A stretch of DNA of 14,590 nucleotides from Larix sibirica (taxonomy: Eukaryota > Streptophyta > Pinopsida > Pinales > Pinaceae): assembly GCA_004151065.3 (NCBI GenBank), contig NWUY0300011360.1:1-14590 (forward strand), in the 5' to 3' direction. Positions 9,166 through 14,590 of this stretch are shown in pieces. Below the pieces are notes generated by a model. The model saw only the letters and a list, made by a program, of their open reading frames with translations, searched no databases and was not told the origin of the DNA. The translations under genes and the position numbers were made by a program. The number at the start of each line of letters is the position of its first letter. Positions within the stretch are counted from its first letter, which is position 1.

Positions 9166-10900
9166 CAAAGAGTAGAACAAGAATTGCACACCCTTTATGA
9201 CTCAGAAGGTGGAGGCTATGCAACCCAAGAATCAAAATATGTTTTGTGTCAATTGGAACTTAAAAAGAAGCAATTGTTGGAGGACAAAGAAGTGGCTTGG
9301 AGACTAAAAAACAAAGTGTTATGGCTAGTGTGGAGATGAAAATACAAAGTTCTTCTAGGCTTATGCTAAAGGGAGGAAGCTTCAAAACACTATTTGGATT
9401 TTAAATATCATAATGGTGTTTTTGTCTCTTCGTTTGAAGATCTAGCCCGCTTGGGAAGAAGCCATTTTCAAAGACTTTTTAAGGCTGATGACGGGGCTAC
9501 AATAGCATAAGTTATAAGGTTGGATCAATTATTTCCAAGTTATGTCAATGAAGAAGACAACAAATTTCTTATGGAGTAAGTCTCGGAGGAGGAATTGAAA
9601 GTGGTCCTTCTCAGCTTCCAAAGGGGAAAGAGCCCAGGCCCAAATGGATGGTCGATGGAATTTTTCTTGGGTATGTATGATACCATAGGTCTGAACATTT
9701 TGAGGGTGGTGAAGCATTCTAGAGTGGAAGGTCATATGCATGCACCTTTTAATGCAAATTTTATCACCCCAATTCCCAAGTCATATGATCCCCAATCTCT
9801 AGATGAGTTTAGACCTATTTCCCTTTGTAACTTTATCTACAAAATAGTGGCTAATGTCATAACAATAAGAATCAAGAAAATTATGTCAAATTCCATCTCA
9901 TTTGTCCAATTCAGTTTCCTAGCAGGAATACAAATTCATGAAGCCATTAGGATTGCTTAGGAGGGCCTCCACAATATAAAATCGAGGAAGTTAAAGGGAG
10001 CAGTTTTGAAAATTGATTTATCTAAAGCCTATGATAGAGTGAGTTGGATCTACATCAGACTTCTGCTGATGGACTTAGGCTTTGAAGTTCCTTTCATAAA
10101 CTGGATCATGTGTTGCATAACCTCAGTTCCCTTTGTTGTTTTGATTAATGGCTTGGCTTCCCCCTTTTTTCATGCTGAAAGAGGTCTCTGGAAAGGCTGC
10201 CTGTTATCCCCTCTCCTCTTTTTGCTAGTTGTTGAAGGGCTTAGTAGGGCCATAGTAGAGGCAAAAATATTAGGTTCTTTCCAAGGTTTTGCAATTTCCC
10301 CCAACTCTGGATATCTCATTTGCTTTTCGTGGATGATGTCCTCATCTTTTGTAATGGAACTCATAGGGATGTTGACAAGCTTAAGGAGATATTGAGCCTT
10401 TTTGGTCTAGCCACAAGTATGCAGATCAATGAAAGGAAATCCTCTCTTTCAATTCTAAATATGACAAAAGATGAAGCACGTCACTAGCGCAGTTTCTTCC
10501 CTTTCAAATCAAGAGACTTTGATCTAGGGCTGAAATACATGGGCTTTATGTTAAAACCAAACATCTACAAAAAGGAAGACTGGTACTAGTTGATTGCTAA
10601 GCTTGAAAAGAGGCTAAAGTCATGGAGCTTCAAGTCGTTGTCAAGAGTAGGAAGGTTGGTCCTAATTAAATCTGCCTTGGAGGCCATCCTAGTGCATTGG
10701 ATGTCACTAGCTTGGATTCCTAAAGGTATTTNTTGGTCCTAATTAAATCTGCCTTGGAGGCCATCCCAGTGCATTGGATGTCGCTAGCTTGGATTCCTAA
10801 AGGTATTCTTGTAAAGGCTAGGAAAATCTGCTTTAAATTTTTGTGGGTTGGGACTAGTGATCATTTTGCTCTTCCTTAGGTCCATTAAGAGAAACTAGTT
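9166..10900 (+). pseudogene. LINE ORF2 remnant, part 2: reverse transcriptase
   Basis: This copies LINE RNA at the nicked target. After a charged linker (KEVAWRLKNKVLW, then FEDLARLGRSHFQRLFKADD), the RT domain reads GKSPGPNGW, NANFITPIPKS, LDEFRPISLCNFIYKIVAN, then TAG 9958-9960, and motif A KIDLSKAYDRVSW (10009-10047). Motif B is GCLLSPLLFLLVVEGLSR (from 10195), and motif C FVDD is at 10326-10337, reached only after a frameshift between about 10295 and 10320. The thumb-side QINERKSSLS, KLEKRLKSWS and GRLVLIKSALEA follow, with TAG at 10587-10589. The three catalytic Asp codons are still present, but the reading frame is broken. A single N with a duplicated 75-bp piece lies at 10656-10808. 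Confidence 0.92.
10656..10808. repeat. 75-bp direct duplication split by one N (inside LINE ORF2)
   Basis: The sequence starting ttggtcctaattaaatctgc at 10656 ends at about 10731. An N stands at 10732, and the same sequence starts again at 10733, running to about 10808. The copies differ at two inner positions. The period of 77 breaks the ORF2 frame, whereas one copy alone gives a continuous LINE reading. This is most simply two overlapping contig ends that were not merged. Confidence 0.9.
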
Positions 10901-11720
10901 GTTCCAATTGCTTGGTGGTTGGGATTAAAAAACATTTTCTTGTTCTCCAAATCTCTTGTGGCAAATGCTTTTTGTAGGCTTCTAACTAAAGAGATCATTT
11001 GATCTTGGGTGGTGATCCACAAATACATTCACCCAGAATCAATTAAGGAGTGAATTAGGAACCATATCAAAAGGACGTCAAATTCCTCCATCATTTGGAA
11101 AGTTGTTACCATCGCCTTTTTTGTTATTGGTCAGGATCTTGCTTCGCGGGTAGGCAATGGGGAAAAGGTTTGTATCAGTGTTGTTCCATGGCCAGGAAGC
11201 CAAAAGAATCACCTCCTTCCTCAGGATTTGATTCAGCAGCTCCATTGTCAAGGTTTTTTCTATCTTGCTCAGATTGCGGGCCCTCTCTTGTCTTCGATTT
11301 GGTATCAGGGGTGGAAGGAATCCCACCAGCTAGGTTCGAGGGAGGCTTTTTCATATGATTGGAATAAATTTTTAAGATCTCTTAGAATCTCTCACATTCA
11401 TCTAACTGACGGTGAATATGAACTTATCTGGAAGTTTCCCCCCATGGCTAGTACACCCCAAAACTAGCCTACATCTAGATAAATGTTGAATTGATGCACT
11501 GAGATTCAAAGTGGTGGTGGAAAGGCCTATGGAAACAAAAATGCCCCCTAAAATCTCGTATCTTTATGTGGTGCATGTTGGAAAACAAGGTGCCTGCATA
11601 GGATTCTATGAAGCGCAGGCAGTTCGAGGGCCTAGGCTGGTGTTCCTTGTGTAAAGAAAATGAGGAATCGATTACCCACCTCTTTACCTCCTACCCTTTT
11701 ATTGCTCTAGTATGGAAAGA
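10901..11720 (+). pseudogene. LINE ORF2 remnant, part 3: connector and zinc-binding region
   Basis: The connector common to plant LINEs is readable in pieces: FLFSKSLVANAFCRLLTKE, WKVVTIAFFVIGQDLASRVG, DLIQQLHCQGFFYLAQIAG and HLTDGEYELIWKFP. The RT zinc-binding region (zf-RVT) follows at about 11509-11703: WKGLWKQKCPLKSRIFMWCM, KVPA-stop-DSMKRRQ, GWCSLCKENEESITHLF and SYPF. TAG 11599-11601 stands where the family has Trp, and the last zinc ligand, normally Cys in HCPF, reads Tyr. The order of pieces is conserved, but more than one frame is used. The zinc site is probably lost as well as the frame. Confidence 0.82.
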
Positions 11721-12400
11721 ATGATTTGTGAAATTGGGACTCAACTACAATTAGCATGGGAATTTTGTGGAGGAATCTTGGAAGGAATGGTGTGCAACTT
11801 CAAATGTTCGGAAGGTCAAATCTCTTCCCCTGATTGTCAATTGGGTCATATGTTTGTTAGAAATAAGTTCATTTTCCAAGATAAGCCCTCGATCCCTGTC
11901 ATAAGTGTTGCATGGGGAATTAGCATCCTATCACACTTTCCGCAAGAAGAAGGGGAGGCCTCAATTCGTTGTGTTCAGAAAGAACAAGTGATAAACCTTA
12001 GCCTCAGGATTTCTTTGACAACATATGCGGGGGGGGGCACTCCTCTTTCCTTCATAAAGCCATTATTTCAAAGATTAAAATGGGATTGGGCCTAGGAACA
12101 AATAATTATGTAGAACTAATGTCATTGAAGCTTCTTTTGCTCTTTGCTAGGGAAAAAGGTGTTTCCCCCATCCAGATTTTTGGTGATTCCATGTATGTTA
12201 TAAATTGGATATCTCGTGTTCAACAATGCCATAATTTGATCTTACGTGCCCTTTTTGAAGAAGTTATGTATTATGGACCCTTTTGATGTTTGCACTTGTC
12301 GCCATGTCTACAGGGAATGCAACTCGAAAGCAGGCAACCTATCTAAAGAAGGCCTTCAAATGGATTTTGGGACATGGTTGATTTTAGAGCATCAAAATGG
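11721..12400 (+). pseudogene. LINE ORF2 remnant, part 4: C-terminal RNase H
   Basis: RNase H removes RNA from the RNA-DNA hybrid. In one frame FFDNICGGG (Asp codon 12017-12019) runs into GLGLGTNNYVELMSLKLLL (from 12080), then IQIFGDSMYVINWISRVQQC and a stop at about 12286. The first Asp, the Glu of the NNYVEL motif and the Asp of GDS match three catalytic carboxylates. In a shifted frame CRHVYRECNSKAGNLSKEGL follows, where the fourth carboxylate, usually Asp in the KAD motif, is Gly (12333-12335). Between 11721 and 12010 the frame is poor and only scattered LINE-like pieces remain. The domain is broken by the shift and probably catalytically dead. Confidence 0.85.
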
Positions 12401-12845
12401 AATTTTTTGAGTTCTACCACAGACCTTTTATGGAGGGATTGGGCCCTCCCACTGCCCGTAACTAGTTTGCTTTGTTTTGGCACTTAGTTTATCAACTCAT
12501 GGTATATTTCAGATTATGTTATGCTCGATATGTTAGCTCAATTATTAGAAATATTATGCTCAAATTTTATGTGCAGTCTTGGCCAGTGCCTATATCAGTT
12601 GTATTTTCAGCTCGATATGCCATTTATCGGCATGTTGTTATTTTTTGCTCATGTCAGTTATATTCACAGTATATTTATGGACCTATGGGGTATCAGTGAC
12701 AGCTCTAAAGTTGAATGTTTCTTATCCTATTTTTTTGTCCTAAACTTTTATAAACTTGGTATATGAGAAATACATGGAAACATGTATTATACAAAATGTA
12801 ATTTTGTTTTTTGTTAAAATAAAATTATACTTTTTCCCAAGGAAA
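12401..12845 (+). other. LINE 3' untranslated tail
   Basis: The tail is T-rich and non-coding after the RNase H remnant, with short overlapping frames that I regard as chance. It ends with ttgttaaaataaaatta, containing an AATAAA at about 12819-12826, then tttttcccaaggaaaaaaa. An A-run at the very end is what a LINE 3' terminus should show. Confidence 0.65.
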
Positions 12846-12859
12846 AAAATTAAGAAAAC
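12846..12859 (+). repeat. Candidate right target-site duplication of the LINE
   Basis: The bases aaaattaagaaaac match 5988-6001 at 12 of 14 positions and follow immediately on the terminal A-run. Because the A-run merges with the repeat, its left edge is ambiguous. Confidence 0.35.
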
Positions 12860-13202
12860 AAGGAGAAATCATAAGAACATAACAAGTTTATAGAACATTT
12901 TGTATTAATTAAGTATTTTTCCTTCTACAAACATTAAAATAAAAATAAATAGAATTGATCACATCAAAATCAAAACATAATATGGGGAATGACAACATTT
13001 TTTGTTATTATTTTTTAATACACAAAAATCAATAATGGCATGTGAAATTTGCCACATAAGACTGTTAAAAAAATGATATTAAATGCTTTTAATTTATTTT
13101 TCATGTTTTAAAAATTAAGAAAAAATCAATTTAATAAATTGTATTTTATAAACATTGGAAAACTTTATAAAAGATTCTAACATGGAATTGAACTGATGCC
13201 AA
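12860..13202. other. AT-rich intergenic DNA, no gene
   Basis: The sequence is strongly AT-rich with long A and T runs and stops in all frames. I see no repeat unit or mobile-element end that I could defend. Confidence 0.55.
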
Positions 13203-14305
13203 GTTAAAACACTTTGACTTGCAAATGAAAAATATAGTTTAGGATGTATCATGGCTAATAAAGTATTTTACTTAATTTTAATTATAACTTTTTATTAACG
13301 CAAAAACTAATTTATTGTACTCCCCAAATGGGGTGCCATAGCATTAATCACCATGGACAAGACAACGCATCACCCATGCAACCGCCCTACCACATGGCGC
13401 TGCAATGTAATTAAGGATGCGAGAACATTTAAGGAGGGGAGTCCCCTAACCTTGTTCAACAGGCACATCTAGTGTACCTTCAGCATTGGAGAGATTTGGC
13501 ATATGGATCGAATGGATCGAGCATTTAATTTTGATTTCATAGTTGTTGAAATCATCATCATGATACCAAGAGAGCAATTGTACATTCTCTTTTCTCTAGT
13601 AATACACTATCTTACTTTTAAAAAAAAACTACTTTATTGTAAGGAAGTATTTACCTCCATCTTAGTATAAAAAAGTATTACTTTAAGTAGACATGGGTTT
13701 TCAATACCTTAGGTAAAGTATTTAAAGCTTTCATAGCTTTACTAAAAAGTATTNGTTAAAACACTTTGACTTGCAAATGAAAAGTATACTTTAGGATGTG
13801 GCATGACTAATAAAGTATTTTACTTAATTTTAATTATAACTTTTTATTAACGCAAAAACTAATTTATTGTACTCCCCAAATGGGGTGCCATAGCATTAAT
13901 CACCATGGACAAGACAACGCATCACCCATGCAACCGCCCTACCACATGGCGCTGCAATGTAATTAAGGATGCGAGAACATTTAAGGAGGGGAGTCCCCTA
14001 ACCTTGTTCAACAGGCACATCTAGTGTACCTTCAGCATTGGAGAGATTTGGCATATGGATCGAATGGATCGAGCATTTAATTTTGATTTCATAGTTGTTG
14101 AAATCATCATCATGATACCAAGAGAGCAATTGTACATTCTCTTTTCTCTAGTAATACACTATCTTACTTTTAAAAAAAAACTACTTTATTGTAAGGAAGT
14201 ATTTACCTCCATCTTAGTATAAAAAAGTATTACTTTAAGTAGACATGGGTTTTCAATACCTTAGGTAAAGTATTTAAAGCTTTCATAGCTTTACTAAAAA
14301 GTATT
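13203..14305. repeat. 551-bp direct duplication split by one N
   Basis: Copy 1 is 13203-13753, the N is at 13754 and copy 2 is 13755-14305. Both start gttaaaacactttgacttgc and end actaaaaagtatt. Five substitutions cluster in the first 60 bases. I saw no difference over the remaining roughly 490, including an identical A9 run. The N sits exactly at the joint, so copy 1 ends and copy 2 begins at the gap. That is the pattern expected from two contigs whose ends overlap but were left unmerged. A true recent tandem duplication cannot be excluded from sequence alone. Confidence 0.92.
13316..13606 (+). repeat. Less AT-rich block inside the duplication, possibly LTR-like
   Basis: Within each copy (also at 13868-14158) a block of about 290 bases stands out from its AT-rich surroundings. 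It begins TGTACTCCCCAAATGGGG and ends near TAGTAATACA, a TG...CA outline like a small LTR, with a promoter-like aggaggggagtcccc in the middle. The flanking bases do not form a target duplication (tttat against ctatc), and there is no internal region. A solo LTR is one option; an unrelated intergenic segment is equally possible. Confidence 0.2.
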
Positions 14306-14590
14306 CATCAAACCTTAGTGCTTGAATTTTTTATGACTTGATTGTTTTTGGGTTGGTGATGAGGGGTTAATAAAGAAACAAATGGAGAGTTGATACCTCT
14401 TCATTAATTAAATTGAGGAGATAGAGGGTTGACTCAGTTTTATTAACTCAGAGTTTATAGGGAGATGGAGAGTTAATTTGTCTTTGTTAGTTGTAGGTTG
14501 ATAAGGAAACATTTCGGGTGTTATATAAAACATGTGAAAGCTTATTCACATTATAGTAAGGCTTTGCAAGGCCCTCATATTAAGGGTGGG
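14306..14590. other. Right-edge intergenic DNA
   Basis: No coding signal is visible. A TATATAAA lies at 14522-14529 on the plus strand and could be the TATA box of a gene beyond the window, but nothing else supports that. Several short gagagtt/ggttgat-type words recur without forming a regular repeat. Confidence 0.4.

Larger units (their letters stand above)
6002..12845 (+). mobile_element. Degenerate L1-type LINE (non-LTR retrotransposon)
   Basis: A two-ORF plant LINE, read in order: a 5' leader with little coding signal (6002 to about 6944), a gag-like ORF1 (6945-8269), ORF2 with endonuclease, reverse transcriptase, zinc-binding and RNase H parts (8266 to about 12400), and an AT-rich 3' tail ending at an A-run near 12843. 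No LTRs, primer-binding site or integrase are seen. Many in-frame stops and several frameshifts show that it cannot encode its proteins and must be an old insertion. The outer limits rest on the possible 14-bp target duplication and the terminal A-run, so they are uncertain by tens of bases. The internal identification is firm. Confidence 0.9.

Noticed and set aside
12472-12766. Two overlapping hydrophobic frames of 75-81 codons
   Set aside because: They lie in the T-rich 3' tail of the LINE. T-rich codons give hydrophobic residues by chance, and no motif is present.
6002-12845. LTR retrotransposon or pararetrovirus
   Set aside because: There are no LTRs, protease, integrase or movement-protein motifs. 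Endonuclease before RT and a terminal A-run identify a LINE.

Overview
The window looks like nuclear DNA of a seed plant. The evidence is one spliced plant gene with GT-AG introns, a long decayed plant L1-type LINE, several minisatellite-like tandem repeats and AT-rich intergenic DNA. The LINE type (endonuclease, reverse transcriptase, zinc-binding region and a C-terminal RNase H) and the low gene density suggest a conifer or other gymnosperm draft assembly. That taxonomic step is inference only.

Layout. Bases 1-1770 are intergenic; they hold one short unrecognised coding-like remnant (826-1070). A three-copy 90-bp tandem repeat fills 1771-2040. The only intact gene, on the minus strand, has coding exons at 4950-4882, 4580-4541, 3458-2710 and 2582-2514. 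They give a complete 308-residue very-long-chain enoyl-CoA reductase (ECR/CER10, yeast Tsc13 family), the last enzyme of the ER fatty acid elongase cycle. Its large second intron carries a nested 58-bp/198-bp repeat, its 3' flank a 30-bp duplication, and its 5' flank a 75-bp tandem duplication.

From about 6002 to about 12845 lies a plus-strand LINE broken by many stops and frameshifts. ORF1 has the WVRLxGLPxEFW motif of DUF4283-type gag proteins and a CCHC knuckle. ORF2 has endonuclease, RT, zinc-binding and RNase H parts. The ORF1 stop and ORF2 start overlap as ATGA. A possible diverged 14-bp target-site duplication flanks the element.

Bases 12860-14590 are mostly AT-rich and contain a 551-bp direct duplication split by one N. 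A 75-bp duplication inside the LINE is also split by one N. Both look like unmerged contig overlaps rather than biology. I found no CRISPR array, tRNA, rRNA or prokaryotic feature. The genes do not form a system: one housekeeping lipid gene sits beside a dead retrotransposon. I see no convincing undescribed biological system; the observations most worth checking are the repeats around ECR, the assembly joins and the unidentified remnant near 826-1070.
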